This document shows positions 1 to 12,595 of a DNA stretch of 64,000 nt, one piece after another. Position numbers and translations under genes: made by a program. Every line of letters starts with the position of its first letter. The first letter of the stretch is position 1. The notes below the pieces were generated by a model. It did not search any database. It had not been told where the DNA came from and saw only the letters and a program-made list of their open reading frames with translations. The DNA is from Anarhynchus alexandrinus (lineage: Eukaryota > Chordata > Aves > Charadriiformes > Charadriidae): contig VUYV01000080.1 of assembly GCA_008711295.1 (NCBI GenBank), positions 3,571,557 through 3,635,556 of the forward strand. Reading direction: 5' to 3'.

Positions 1-2115
1 TCATTAGAGGAAGAGGAAGTGTCTTTGGTAAATAGAATCTTTTCATCTTTGAAAAATACAGTTTAGAGTAATGACATTTTTTTCACATAGCTTACTTAAG
101 TTCCACAAATGTATTTCAGCATAAACAGGAGGACTTCATGCTGAAATTTTCAGAATGCTTCATTGAATCTTTTATCTTTCTAATAGCTTATATGTTTCAA
201 GATACACCTATTTTTAAAAGCTTGGGAAGGGTTAAAAAGCAACACTTAAACCCCAAGCTTTTCACATCAGGTCCTCGTTAACATTGCAAGTCAATCTGAG
301 TTGCATTTTTTATTTTGTTATTAGGAATAGCAATTCTCCATCTTCGTTCAACCAAAAGAATATTTTTTTTAGTTGCTCAGGCTGACCACCAGCTTTTAAA
401 TGCTATTGGTTCCACACTTCTGCTGCATCAAAAGCACACCTTTGAATCATCTATTTTGACTGAACAGTCCTTTTTATTTTTTTGACTATTATTTTTATTT
501 AAACTCAAGTTGTTTCCCCCGTCCAAACACTGTGAAATCTTAATCATCTGGAGTCAGATAATGAAGAGCGTAAGAAGTTATCGTGTAGAAACTTTCCAAA
601 AGATGGTCTTGTCTCCTCTTCAGGCTCTTCATAGAAACTACCACAGATCGAGCCAAGAATAACTTTTCCATTTGGTTAGGAATCACCTGAATCCATTTTC
701 AGACTGAAATAAGCTGTACTGTACCATACTTCCTAGGAAGCCAAGAGAGTCAGAGTAGCCTTCATTTTCTCACTGTTGACATGCCCACTTTCATTTGCAA
801 AACTTACACCTAAGCTGAGCTATGTATGCGAATTAAGTATTTTCTAGGGAGAAAGAGCACCGAGGCTTAAGAACAAGAGTTTTCTGTGACTTGCACCATA
901 CTAAATCTCTGACTAGTTCTGGTCGGCTGCAAACAAAGTCGCTTGCTTTGGATATGCCAGTCTGCAACTGTGTGTATTAATTAGACTCTTACCTTGCAAA
1001 CATGCTTCTCAGCCTATTTAAACTTGAACCTTAATGTTTTGGGGGCTTAGAGAAGGAAAAAGGAGTGTAATGGTATCAGAGTGGAAGAGAGCATTGTTAT
1101 TAATTGTGTAGACATTTATATCAACATTCCCCTCATCTATAGCAAGATGATCAGAATTAAGGCTGCAAAGCTTTTTCCTTTGCTTAAATAACACCTGAAA
1201 ATGGCTGCGATCTGCTGTCGCAGCTTGGACAGAGCTGCTGTACTGATTTTCCATCTCCGCTGTGAAAAGAGAGCCGTTTTCCTCACGAGCCGGTAATGCG
1301 CCGCCATTGCATATGCCCATAACCTTTCCCTGAACCCAGGCCCTCTGCAGCAGGTTGCGGAGGCCCAGAGCGGCCAGGTGACATACAGTGCCATCTGCAC
1401 TGCTATACTGGTCATCTGGCCAGAGCTCTGACCTTTCTGAACATGATACAGCGAAATCTAACTCCTGAAAGCTGCTCGGAGGCAAAATCTGTTCTTCACC
1501 GTCAGTTGCACTACTCAGTCACTTAATTGTCCACTGCAACTGATAAAGTAACCATTAGACTCAGGTCATGAACTACAGTTTATCATTCACACGCAATAAT
1601 ACACCCTTGAACCACACTGGTTTCTAAATTATAGCAACACAGACTTATTCAATAAAAGAGATTTAAAGTACCTGGAACTTTACTTAGTCCTGCGCTGCGA
1701 AACAAGGGCTGAAAATAGATTGTTTTGAGAAGCCGCCGTGATCGATGCACTCCGCGGTTTGCACTGTATGCCAGATAAAGACTGGTAACACTAAACAAAA
1801 CACTAAAAAATGTTTTAGACTGACAATAAGGCCTGATTTTTCTCACAGTCTCGCTGCTGTTGTTCAGGGTAGCCCTGCAGCAGAGGCTGAGCTGCAGGGG
1901 TGGACGGGTGATGGTGGGAATGGGGCTTCGGAGAAGGGTCACACTTCTGCCAAATGTATTTTTCTGTTTGGTTGTGAATGGGAAACAAAGTTATTGCAGG
2001 ATCAACTTCTGACCTCTAGTTTTAGAGCTGGTCTCATAGAAACACAAGCTTGTTTCACTCTGTGAGTTATACAAATCCCCTGTCATTTTGAAAAGCCTTT
2101 CATCTGGAGATCGTA
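1..2115. other. Unique noncoding sequence, no gene recognised
   Basis: AT-rich unique DNA. The only patch that stands out is about 1200-1480, richer in G+C, where a 155-residue minus-strand open frame (1018-1485) occurs. Its translation shows no domain, signal peptide or family I recognise, and it has no visible promoter or splice context, so I do not call it a gene. I see no repeat of known family in this stretch. Confidence 0.5.
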
Positions 2116-2160
2116 GTTAGCTTCATAAACTTCGTTAGCTTCATAAAGTTAGCTTCATTC
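2116..2160. repeat. Three-copy short tandem repeat
   Basis: The unit GTTAGCTTCATAAA occurs at 2116-2129 and again at 2134-2147. A third copy that diverges at its end (GTTAGCTTCATTC) follows at 2148-2160. The first two copies are separated by four bases and the last two are adjacent. This is a local slippage or duplication product with no sign of function. Confidence 0.8.
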
Positions 2161-2463
2161 ATTAGTTAGGACTTGAGTGAGGTCGAGGCTACTGTCCCCA
2201 TCATATAGATCATATATCATATAGAGAAGTCCAAACCACCCTGGATTCCTCCTATGTGATGTGTAGTCTCTGCCCCTCTGCTCTCCTTCCCCCTTTCTTC
2301 CAGCCTCATCCTGCCCAGTCTTTCCAGCATGGGTCCTTCCACCCATGGTGTTCATCCTTCGCAGCCGCAGGGCTGGGAACGCCAGAGCAGCTGCTGTTCG
2401 GTTAATAGGCAGGCTGGGACTTTTTAAAGGGTCTAATAGTAGCTACTTAGCCATAGTGGGGAG

Positions 2464-2512
2464 AATCCTGTCCCCATTAAAGTTGATCAGAGCTTTCCAC
2501 TCATTTCCGTGA
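2464..2512. mobile_element. Palindromic MITE-like remnant (degenerate)
   Basis: The segment resembles one half to two thirds of a short palindromic nonautonomous DNA element common in turtle, crocodile and bird DNA. That family is built round inverted motifs like CCTGGCCCCATTGAAGTCAA, and here one sees TCCTGTCCCCATTAAAGTTG. It is old and poorly preserved. The assignment rests on remembered sequence and needs a repeat-library search. Confidence 0.4.
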
Positions 2513-3316
2513 AAGCAAGGTCTCACCTACTGCTTTCGGGACATCTGGGGGAGCAGGGTGTCTCCATATTGCCCTGATGTAGGCTAGGGCTTAAAAGATG
2601 AAGTATATACTTTATTACTATGGCAAGTGTCACAGCTTGTGGAGAGCCATAACCGTATTTATTTGTCCCAAAATTCAGTCTCGTACTTTGTAGCACTGGA
2701 GTTCCTCCTTCTTTGCACATATGTAGAGAAAAGGAGTTATATTCATAGGAAATATTGGTACTTCCATTATAAATTCTTCCCTGTGTAAGAAGCTTACCAT
2801 GAGAAATAGAATTGTAGTTAAAATAAAGAGCAATATAAAAATACAGGTAAAGAAGGATTATTTAGAGCAATATAAAAGTCTCAAGAATGACTTCATGAAA
2901 AGAGATTGAATAAATAATTGTCTGTTGAAGTGATAGAAAAAAAATGGCAATAACAGGAAGAGAAAAATCTATTTCTAGTGAATAAAAATAGTTCTCATGA
3001 AATAAGAGTAACTAAGCTTCAAAAACTTCCAAAGCACCAGAAAATCAGACCAAACAGTTCTGAAGGTGGCTCATTCCTCAGTTTCTGCTATCCAAGGGAG
3101 AGTTCTCATCTCTGCTATCCACTGTGATGAGCAATAGAAACCTTTAGAAATAAATGTCTTAAATGTAAGTTCTTTTGAAGGTGTTCACAAAGTCTTCCTC
3201 TTTATGATGCTTTTGGCAGATTCTTTTGTGCGTGTGTGTATCTATATCTATATCTAAACATATATGTATGTGGTTGCTCAGAGAAAGCAAAGCAGACTGC
3301 GCCTTCAAAGAAATGA

Positions 3317-3346
3317 ATTATATATGAATGAAAACTCATATATAAT
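3317..3346. repeat. Short inverted repeat (11-bp perfect arms)
   Basis: ATTATATATGA at 3317-3327 is followed after eight bases by its exact reverse complement at 3336-3346. The arms are almost entirely A/T, so a chance origin in AT-rich DNA is likely. Confidence 0.6.
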
Positions 3347-4046
3347 TTGTGATCCCCACGAATTGATCAGTTATTAAAACACACTCAGATTTTTTCTGTT
3401 TTAGTCTACAATGTCTATCACTAATCTGGTATCTCCTTTGAAAATTATATCGCTAAGAGTTATTGTTGTACTGCTGTCAAAATCTAAGAAAAGCAGAAGT
3501 GAGTTTTGACTCTATCAGTGTGAGTTATCTGCCCAGGAGTTGTCCTGTTGTGATCCCCTTCGGTAAAGCCTGTACTTCGTAATGCACCAGATCACACAAC
3601 CCCACAAGCCTGCATTTAACTTCACAAACTGTTGCTTTGCAACATTGGACACTGACTGAAAATGTGTTGTACAATCAGTGAAATATGAGATTTCTGAGGG
3701 CTTCTTTGGAGATATTTTGCATCCCCTTCAGCTGAAACTTTTTGTAACCGTTTTTCAGATGCACATGTGGCTACTTCAGATTTCCATAGGTAAATCAATT
3801 CTAGATTTTTTTTTACCTGAGCATTTCTGGGTTTCCCTGATTGTTCTGTTAATCGTATTACTCTACATGATCATGGGGAATTTAAACTTCTTTCATATCT
3901 CTTTCTGAATAGGATGGTTTGAGCTCCCACAACAAGTTCTTTAAAAAAAAAACAAACCAAAAAACCCAAAAAACTTAACAAACAATCTCAAACATGGATA
4001 ACTTACATAAAAGTGAACATGTCTTCCAAAATGATCCTAAATCACT

Positions 4047-4071
4047 AAACTGTCCCAAGATGGGACAGTTT
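4047..4071. repeat. Hairpin with 10-bp perfect arms
   Basis: AAACTGTCCC (4047-4056) and GGGACAGTTT (4062-4071) are exact reverse complements with a 5-base loop. The mixed base composition makes this less likely by chance than the AT palindromes nearby. It may be the core of a decayed palindromic transposon. No oligo-T run follows that would suggest a polymerase III terminator. Confidence 0.6.
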
Positions 4072-5815
4072 TCATTATGAAGTGTCAAGAGACCATGATA
4101 ATAAGTTGCTCCCTGGTAACCCAGAGTTGTCACCAAATATCACATCTTTGCTTTGTCCTACACAGAATTCAACTAAATTCACCTAGAAATATACCTGTGA
4201 ATAAAGTCTAGGTACTCTCACATTATTAAGATAGCAGATGAGAAGACGGAAGTGTTGGAAAGGTGGCATAGAAGCAAAAGTAGGTTCAAGCAGAGAAACC
4301 CTGCAAAAGACATAGCAACTAGAAATTTAAATTTGTATTTGTATTCACATCAAAGTGGTAACAAAGTTTATAATGTTTTGTTTTGCTACGAAATCAGGTA
4401 AGCGGATTGATTTCTCTCCATGTGTTTTTTTGGCAGTGCTTGAGGTACAGCGTGTGATTGATTGTATTTCATCTACGTGCTCTAAAAGGCATTGCTTTAT
4501 GTCTATGTATTCATCAATATAGCACAAATAATGCAGGAACCTCATCTTCTCCATGTGAGATGTAGTTAGAAAACAAGACAACATGCGGGAACAAATAGCC
4601 AAATCTACATTCACGCAAGAGTGATTTATTTGTAGTCTTTCTGCAAATAATTCTTTAAAATCCTTAACTACTTAAACTTTTGACCTCAGGCATTTTATTC
4701 ACTGTATAGAAGTCCGTATTGGCCCAGAAGATTATTTTTTGTTCAACAGCCTCTCTGGAAGTTGCTCGATTTGGCTTCCGTGTCAGGCATCTCTGGGTAA
4801 AATCATTACCCTTCATTGTGCAAATTAAGCTGTGACTCACACAGACAGAGCTTCCAACGTGATGGGGCTGCGCCCAGGCCGGGCAATTCATAGAGAGGGT
4901 TAAAAAAACAGAATCAAATGCTGGCTGTGAGTTAAAGAGAATAGGGGATAAGAGCTTAGGCTTAACCTATAGGGGGACCTAAGGAATAAAGCGAACCAGA
5001 GTCCAGTGTGGGGAAGAAAGGAGAAAAAGCAAAAAGGCTAAAAGAGATCAGGCCTAATGAGCCTTTCGAGGAAAATGGGAGACTGGAGCCTCAGAACGAA
5101 AGAGTGGCCCAGCAAAGCAAGGATAAAATGGATCAGCCACAATGTCACCAAATTGATCCAGAGTTCAAAAACCATCAAATCACCGTATACAATAAAATAA
5201 ATTAAAAAAAAAGTTCAAACAGTGTCAGGCTCCTTAAAGCTCGCTTGCTGACATCAAACATAATAAGAAAAAGACCTGTTTGTAACATAATGTGACTCTT
5301 TTCTAAACAGAGCCTTTGAAATGTATGTGCTGGTCTGTCATTTTCTGTTGCACAGTTCTCGCATCATATACCTATAGGTCTGGCAGAATTTTTATACTAT
5401 ATGAAAAAGAGAAATAATCACGGAAGAATTAGAGAGATATATTTAGACTAGAGGGTTTTTATCCCGCTGTGTTAAGGAGCCATGCTACTGTCTAGACTGA
5501 TGGCTTGAGAAATGAGCCGGAGAGGGGAACAGAGGGAAATTCTGGAGTGCAAATTAAACCAAACAAATTCTGTGTATAAAAATGCAGTAAATAGCTATAA
5601 CAAATGCACGCTAAAGGAGCAGAAGGTATTAATTCCTATGAAGAGCATTTCTAATGTACCTATTACTCTAATGTGTAAGTGACAAACAAGACAAAGAAAA
5701 CACCCCGTGTGTCAAAGCCCATATATCTCTTCATGACGTAAAGAGGTGGTGCTACCCATATTTAGCAGGTTTTATTTAGCCACCTACGCACCTCTGACTT
5801 GGTAGACTTATTTTT

Positions 5816-6240
5816 GATAAGTGGTGCTTAAAAGTGTTGGTATGAAGCGTAAGTAGCTAATGCAAATATGTTACCGACCCCTACCAGAGCTAGCAATTAT
5901 GTAAATTTTCAAAGCCTTCATCTCTTATAATTAGATGTGGCTGGCTTAGAGTGAAGGACTTCCATTGCTGGCCAGCTCAGTCCTTATTCCAGCATTTCAC
6001 CAGAAATTATATATTTGAAATCAGAGGAATATTATATTCTTTAAAGCCATTTAAGGTATAGCTTGAAATATTTGAAAGACCTTTAGTAATTAATTTCTTG
6101 TTTGCCATGCTTGAAAGATGAATAAAAGCATAGAAACACTTGGTGAATAACATCTTGTAACTGATTATAATTAAGTGTACTTTCAGTTCCTCCTAAGTGT
6201 AGGAAATGCTAATTATTTTTCACAAAATCCAAAACGCAAG
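5816..6240. promoter_or_regulatory. Candidate conserved noncoding element (AT-rich, homeodomain-site-rich)
   Basis: The block contains many TAAT/ATTA cores, an octamer-like TAATGCAAATATG near 5859, and no stop-free frame or repeat identity. This composition is typical of developmental enhancers in vertebrate gene deserts, but composition alone proves nothing. The call is an inference that conservation across birds would confirm or refute. Confidence 0.25.
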
Positions 6241-6375
6241 TTTTCTTGGCTTGGATAAAAGAGAAAAGCACAGGTTTACGTACAAGGCTAGAGATCTGCC
6301 TATACATAAATCCTAACGATCTTCCCTATTAAAAAGATGATTCCCCTATAGGTTAATTATTGCTGGACAGCTTCG

Positions 6376-6447
6376 GGGCTGGTCCGAAACCCACTGAAGC
6401 AAACAGAGGGCTTACAATGATTTCAGTCTGGTTTGGATCAGGCCCTA
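6376..6447. mobile_element. Palindromic MITE-like element
   Basis: The left arm GGGCTGGTCCGAAACCCACTG (about 6376-6396) is matched by a right arm ending GGTTTGGATCAGGCCCT (6430-6446). Reversed and complemented, the right arm reads AGGGCCTGATCCAAACC, so the element is a decayed near-palindrome of about 72 bp. It fits a family of short nonautonomous DNA elements that I remember from archosaur and turtle genomes, with GGGCCTGATCCAAA-type ends round a core resembling CATTGAAGTCAATG. Target duplications are not clear. Confidence 0.6.
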
Positions 6448-8914
6448 AAGGGCTCCTCAGGCACAGGGGTGAAAGTGCTGTGTATATCACCCTAATACAC
6501 ATTTTATTGTCATACAAGTGATGACTTTTCTTAAAACTTTGTCGCTAATGATCATGTTAGGGTATGGCTGTGTCCTTGTGTACGTGTGTCTTTGCATATT
6601 TGTGATTTGCTGCAAGAAACGGGGGCTCCAGTGGATCTGATGTGTTTTTTTTTCCCTGGTGGTACTAAAGTAGCTTGAAATAAGTATTGATGGCAGCCCT
6701 GGTACAGGGGCTGTTTGACAAACTCTTGGTAATGCTATAGTGTTGGAGTACCCAACACCCTCTGGGTACACCCAGACCTGGGGGTGTGCCTGGGTTTGGA
6801 GCTTCCCCCCTTTCCATCAGGGCTGCCCTCCCTCCCTCCGCTTGGCTGCCCACCCATGGGGTTAGGATGTATTTTGGGAGGCCGGAGCAATTCCTCTGAA
6901 TTGGGCACTTGAATGACAGGAACAGAAGGGGGGAAAAACCCCCTCTGTGATTCTTCCACTGCTTTGGCCTTTTATCTAGTCGTTATTGCCTCCGCAGAGA
7001 GCGGAATCCTGCCATTCAGGCTCAGCAGTGATTTACACCCATTTTGTAGTGGCTTAAATAACTCCCGCAGGTGCAACACAGTGAAGGATCGGGCCGGTGG
7101 GATGCACCACTAGCCACAAGGGTGTACTTACTGCCTCATATGGCGATGGGATTGTGAAGAACACCGTAATGACTCTTTACATTCAATCCCAGCTGCACTT
7201 AAGTGTGTGAGTGTATGAAACAGCTGTAGAAGAAGTGCGTAGCAAAGAGCCTGGAAAGCTAAGGAATAATTCAGGAAACTTCTCTAGGTTAATATGCTGA
7301 AACTTGCTAGATACATCCTCACAAAAAGAAAACACTTGTTAGAAAATCTGAGTGAAATGCAGGGTGGATGTGGTATAAAGTCGTTCACCTCAGATACTAC
7401 ACTTCAGGTGAACCGGTACGTGCTTGTAGTCACAGCAAAGCGTGCAGGTGTTGGCTCTGCACAGGGACCCAGGTGCATTCTCTCCCTCAGAGCTGATGAC
7501 GGAAATAAACTGGGGGAAAAAAAATAAATAAAACAAGGCTGAACACCCATCTTTTACCCAGCATTAGGGGAGGATGCAATATATTAAATCCTGGGCACAG
7601 GCAGTTATGTCGTGCATAATTTTTGTTATATTCCAAGGCACTGGGCTTATTTTCACTGTATTATTTGACTCTGGGTTTCTATACCAAAGACACCTATGTC
7701 TGAACAGGTCCCTTCTCTGTTTTGCAGTAACCTAACTACAGGTAAGGCAGTCTAAGGACTCATTTATTCCATGGAGGCATGTATTGCACTTGTCCTCTTG
7801 ATAAAGTGAGGACTTTAGTTTCCTGCACTATCAATCTGACATCTTACATGAACGGCAAATGTGATTAAAAATAAAGCAATGTAACAAAATTAGAGGTGAG
7901 CCACAGCTACATGCTCAAAAAGGGAAAAAATAGGATTAATAACTGATGCAGTGAGAGAGGTGAAGCATGCTTGCAGGGAGTAGAAGTAGCAAATGTTATA
8001 GATGGTACTATATACTACGAACGAACATCAAAAGCCTCGGAGGCTGGGTTCAGAAGCTTATCAGAAGTTACCTCGGCCTATTTGATTGAGAATTCATGCT
8101 GGTAATTTCCAAAGATTGGATTTCCTTGTGAGATCTTTAGTAGTTTCTCGTCTAGGTCAGATTAAAGGACAAGAAGAACAGCTCTGCTGGCACTACAGTA
8201 TTTCTGCTCGCTAGCCTAGTTAAAACTAGGAAGTATACAGATATTAGAAACACATAGAAATAAAATACTCCAATAAAGCCAGATTTTTTTTTTCGTGCTA
8301 TAGAACAGTGCTGTGTACAGCATAATCACTTCAAGTACACAAAGAAAATACGGACACACTCTTTTATCTTTTCACTGGTTCCTAAATGGGTCAGGCAGAA
8401 GCTCCTTTCATGGAAAGCTCCATGCCTTAAAAAGCATGTGGCCAAAATTAGGTACCTAAATTTGTAATACCCAAATAAGGTCCCTGGGATTTTTACATAT
8501 TTTTTTTTTGGTATCAAGGCACTCAGAATGCTCCAAGTAAATGCTCAGCACCTTTGAAAACAGGCAAATTAGATGACTGGCTTTTAAATACATCAAATTT
8601 CAAATGATTGGCAGGTGTGTGCCATTTATCTTTTTTCTGCTGTACATTTTTGTTAGAGAAAAGATAGATATTTCTTGGCTGTCACCCGTATTAAATAGTG
8701 GTGAGCTCTCAAATCTTGCTCTTTAAACAGCCACAAAAGACAACTATACGAATTCAACTGACCAGTGACACGCTGAAAAGAATTCTACAAATTCGGGCTT
8801 GTGATATCACCAGACTAATTTAGGCTGAAAGAATACTCACATTATCTGTCGTTTCATTTAAAGTGGGGGGGGAAAAAAAAAAATCTTTTGGGAACCCTTG
8901 AACTTAGTGATGAC
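6448..8914. other. Unique noncoding sequence, no gene recognised
   Basis: A GC-richer patch lies at about 6740-6960, with C runs and several overlapping minus-strand frames of 62-94 codons that resemble no protein I know. The rest is AT-rich. A possible MITE remnant at 7029-7095 is listed separately. Nothing else is identified. Confidence 0.45.
7029..7095. mobile_element. Possible palindromic MITE remnant
   Basis: GTGATTTACACCCATTTTG followed by AACTCCCGCAGGTGCAACAC and GGATCGGGCC resembles the TTTACACC-type arms of the archosaur palindromic elements. The second arm is weak, so the assignment is tentative. Confidence 0.3.
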
Positions 8915-9370
8915 GCTTCCAGGGCAGCGGCGGCAGAGATGCGCTCTGCAGCAATTAGTCGGTGTTGACTATAGAAGGGACGGAGGTGTGATTTTTTTTT
9001 TCCCCGAGGCAGAGAAACGCGGCTGCAGCGCAGTCAGCGCTCCGCCAACGGCCCCTCTCACCGGCGGGGATGAATCCGCTCTCGACACAAGATGGCACCA
9101 GGGACCAGCCTCTCAGGGAAGCCTTCCAAACCTTTCGCCTCATGGCCCGCAGCGAGCACAGGTGTTACAAATCTGCTGTTTTCTTTGAGCTACCAAAAAT
9201 AGTTAGAGACACATATTTTCAGACAAACAAAATTTCTGTATCGGCAATAGTGCCATTGCTGGTCGCACTTTCAAGCACACGCTGCTGAAAAGGGTTCCTT
9301 GTGTCGCGACACGGCACTCCCTCCCTCCGTCAAGAAATGCTCTCGGAGGAAGTCCTGCACGTTACAGCCT
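8915..9370. promoter_or_regulatory. Isolated CpG-rich island
   Basis: By eye there are roughly twenty CpG dinucleotides between about 8921 and 9160, and more to 9370, including TGTCGCGACACGG near 9301. The flanking kilobases are AT-rich and CpG-poor. No TATA box is evident. Frames of 96 codons (8898-9188, plus) and 72 codons (9070-9288, plus) cross it but look like no known protein. It may be a CpG island promoter for an unannotated noncoding transcript or a first exon, an orphan CpG island at an enhancer, or a GC-biased conversion patch. Which of these is right is inference. Confidence 0.4.
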
Positions 9371-9698
9371 CTTTGAGTGCCAACGTGACCGTCTTTCCCT
9401 TTGCTCTAAAATGAAAATAATTAAGATATTATTCCCTTTCATTAACTGTCATGGAATTCCTAGTGAAAGAAACGTCATTTAGCTTTTTGTGCATAAAACT
9501 GAAGTTAGGACATCTCATTTCCAATGCAGAGTTTGCAGCTAAACATCTGGGATGGCTGGAAATGTATTCTGCTTAAATGTGTACTGTAATGAAATGATTG
9601 TAATGCTGACAAACGTAAGAATATGCAACAGTGTATAATAAGATCTTATCAAAATAATTTCCCTTTATGTTACTGGCCTTTCAGAAATTAAATGAAGT

Positions 9699-9742
9699 TA
9701 AAATTGAAATTTGGACCTCCTAAAATTGAAATTTGGACATCC
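9699..9742. repeat. 22-bp tandem duplication
   Basis: Two adjacent copies of a 22-base unit starting TAAAATTGAAATTTGGAC occupy 9699-9720 and 9721-9742 and differ at a single base (CCTCC versus CATCC). The high identity implies a fairly recent local duplication. It may be polymorphic in copy number. Confidence 0.85.
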
Positions 9743-10328
9743 TAGCATGAAAGGTAAACATATTTTTCAGAAGCCCTGTTTGTAGTCGTTCTCTGCGGGA
9801 AAAAAGTGTGCACTGGGGAAAAAAAAATGGGCATGATTCAACTTCTTGCCTGTTAAAATCCTTTTTAGAAATGGTATTAAAAATCCATAGTTTCCCTAAT
9901 TAATTTCTTCCATGTGAATAACTGTTGGAGTTACCACACTGACAAGTGAATGTAAATGAGAAGGAAAGCAGTTTAAAAATGATGGCTTCGTTAGTACTTG
10001 GCTTGCAGTCTGGGGGTATTTGGGGATCCCCGCTCGGCTCGCTGGCAGTGTAACCTCTGTGAGCCAGGTTGCACACCCGGCGGTGAGCGTGCTGCAGGGC
10101 TGTGCGTTCTACAGCAATCACACAATTAAGTAGCAATGACTGGCAACACTATTGCTCAATTAGTCTCATACAGTATGTCAAGCTAGAAGATATTTCACAA
10201 ATAGATCTTCCAGAGATACTTGCCTCAGTAAATTCACTTTAGGACGAGGCAGCATAAAGACTTCTTTTTAACTAAAATGAATTATCCCATAGCATCCTAA
10301 TTTTTTTTTTCTTGTGGCTAAAAGTACT

Positions 10329-10385
10329 GGGTCAAATTCTGTGTGTTACACCGATAAAGACCATAGAAGTCAGTACATTTGGACA
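10329..10385. mobile_element. Palindromic MITE-like remnant
   Basis: The end GGGTCAAATTCTGTGTGTTA followed by CACCGATAAAGACCATAGAAGTCAGT resembles the GGGTCAAATTCTG...TTACACCGGTGTAAAT half of an archosaur/turtle palindromic element. Only one half is clearly visible. Confidence 0.4.
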
Positions 10386-10895
10386 GATAAGACTGCGAGA
10401 AGCATTGAGCCCTGTCTCACAGTCAGTGTTTATAATAATCTGCAGACGTGGACCATGCAAGAAGGACTATCACCCTACTAGCAGCTTGTCATGAATTGTC
10501 ATTTGAAATGATAACATAATTGTGCGCATGTACCGTCATGAGGTGGCCTGGAGCCAGAGCCTGAAGCAGCCAGATGAGCTGTTAAAGGGAGGTGATGTCT
10601 TCCAAGTCTGAGCAGGTGGAAACAAGATACACATCTCACTCTCCCTAGCCCATAAACATGCTACTGCTTCTCTAGGTGCCCTTTAGGGGTCAACACTTGG
10701 GATGAAAAAAGGCTTGGCTATTCTGTCCTGAGTGTCAGACTGCTGGGAGTTTACAGGTTGCCACAATCTGAGCATCCACAAGGCAAACGGATAAGCGCAA
10801 GGCACTTGTGCAGCTCTGCTGTTATTCCAAAGATGTCCTGTGGCAGCGACGCAGAGCTCGGTTGGTGCAGTGACCCTCATTGGGACAAGGTTCCT

Positions 10896-10915
10896 CTGTG
10901 CTGTGCTGTGCTGTG
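10896..10915. repeat. Microsatellite (CTGTG)4
   Basis: Four perfect copies of CTGTG at 10896-10915 form a short pentanucleotide microsatellite. Confidence 0.9.
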
Positions 10916-12595
10916 AGGGCATACAGACCACCGTAGCTTCTCTCTGTAGCTGTTTATTTCGATAACTTTGATATCTTTTTAATTTATGCTCAAAATTTGG
11001 AGAGGTGGTGAGAGCAGATTGGGAAACCAGCACAACTTTTTTAGCTAAAAAAGGTGTGAGAGCTGATATTCCCAATTTTCTGAGAAGGTTTGGGAAGTAC
11101 TTTTAGGACACTGTTTTCTAGGAAAAAGTCAGGAACCAATGCTCAGCCCTATCACTCACCTTCCTACTAGGGTGTTACAACTTTGCCATAATAGTTTACT
11201 GGGCGTGATCCACTATGGTAGACTCAAACACGTGTCCTCCTGCCACCTGCTGACTATCACCTTTCATCCCCCCTGTCCTTGCTCCAATTACAACTGTATT
11301 TGTCCCATTTCCGAGGGCTGAAAGTGGGTTCCTCTCTGTGAGTGTCTCATCTGACCTGTGTGACTGGGAAACAGCACAAGTGCTCTGTGTCACGGTCTGT
11401 GGCCTGAGGACTAGCTGGGCAAGTTTTGATGGGCAAGCCCATCCTTGGCTGTGTGCTTGGCTTTACGTGTAGGTAAGCCTGTCGAGGTCACTTATGTGCA
11501 GTGAAACTAGTCCTACACATAGCATTTTGCTGGATTTTGGACTTTTCCATTCTAGAGGAGAGCTGGCCAGGACTGGATGCTCCTTTTTAAGAAAAACTGG
11601 ACTTTGGAGAGTTGTGATGAGCACACAGAGACAGATAGTAGGAAGGCTGCAGTTGAGAGAAGGCTGTGCCAGAATATCATGGAAGTAGAGAAAGGAAAGA
11701 CTTATCACAGAAAAAGGGGGAAAAGAAGGTAGAAGTTAGCAGCTGAGAAGACACATCCAAGACGAAAGAATACAGTGTTTATTACAGAGAGTGAGAGGGA
11801 AAATTTAATCAGAATGGATTACTTGGTGAGAGAACTTTAGATAAATATGGTATTTGGGAAAACTAATTAGATATTAAATTAAGAGATTGTATAACAGCAA
11901 ATCAGGGCAAATATTCCCATTATCAGGATTTCTGTTGAATAATTTCCTAATAGAGATTTTAAATCTTCCCTCATCATACACGTCTTCTAGCATGTAATTT
12001 CTACAATATACAGTCAAATGACAACTATTTCTGTAACGTCTGTAAATTATGCCTTCATACATTTGAAGACCCTTCAGTAATGTAACAGGGCTGAGTTTAA
12101 TCTGCAATAGGAGTCTGAACTCCAATTTGCTAACTTTGGTGAGACCAGCGTTTCAGCTGTAACATGTTATTAACCTGCTTTCATGCATATAATGTAAAAA
12201 ACATTCTATACTCAGGAAAAGAGAGGTGGTATAACTTATTCATTGAACCCAGCTAAATCCTCCTCATTCATTCCTCACCCATTTTGCATGATCTGTGCTC
12301 TGTATAGTTACAGGACAAATATAAAATCTGCACATACATGAAAGAGAAGAATACCTAAGTAGAACCATTTAAAGTAGGGAGCCAATGCTATTTAAAATGC
12401 ACTAATGCTGATCTTGTGTGTTCTCCAAATGACAGCAAAGAATGGTCCAGAGTGACTCATTTACCAATTTCCTTTTACAGTCTGGCCTAATGCTCTTTTT
12501 CAAAACAAAGCAATTGAATATGGTCTCTGGTAAAAAAACTCCTCCGGACTCGCGGAATGGTAGTTAACATACCAATTATTGTTTGCCCATTAGGC

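Larger units (their letters stand above)
2513..5815. other. Unique noncoding sequence with minor simple repeats
   Basis: No gene is recognised. The stretch contains a TATC/TA-rich run near 3237-3275, a small inverted repeat at 3317-3346, an A-rich run near 3942-3975 and a 10-bp-arm hairpin at 4047-4071. Open frames are under 95 codons and resemble no family I know. The 65-codon lysine- and glutamate-rich frame at 5008-5205 reflects A-rich sequence. Confidence 0.5.
9371..12595. other. Unique noncoding sequence with small repeats
   Basis: No gene is recognised. Small repeats at 9699-9742, 10329-10385 and 10896-10915 are listed separately. A 130-codon minus frame (10683-11075) and several overlapping frames near 11139-11708 resemble no family I know and are treated as chance. 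Confidence 0.45.

Noticed and set aside
1018..1485. 155-codon minus-strand open frame, the longest outside LINE sequence
   Set aside because: The translation has no recognisable domain or signal, the ATG has no supporting context, and a shadow frame overlaps it. In 64 kb such a frame is expected by chance.
6665..6959. Overlapping minus frames in a proline/glycine-rich GC patch
   Set aside because: The composition is explained by C/G runs, and the two frames contradict each other.
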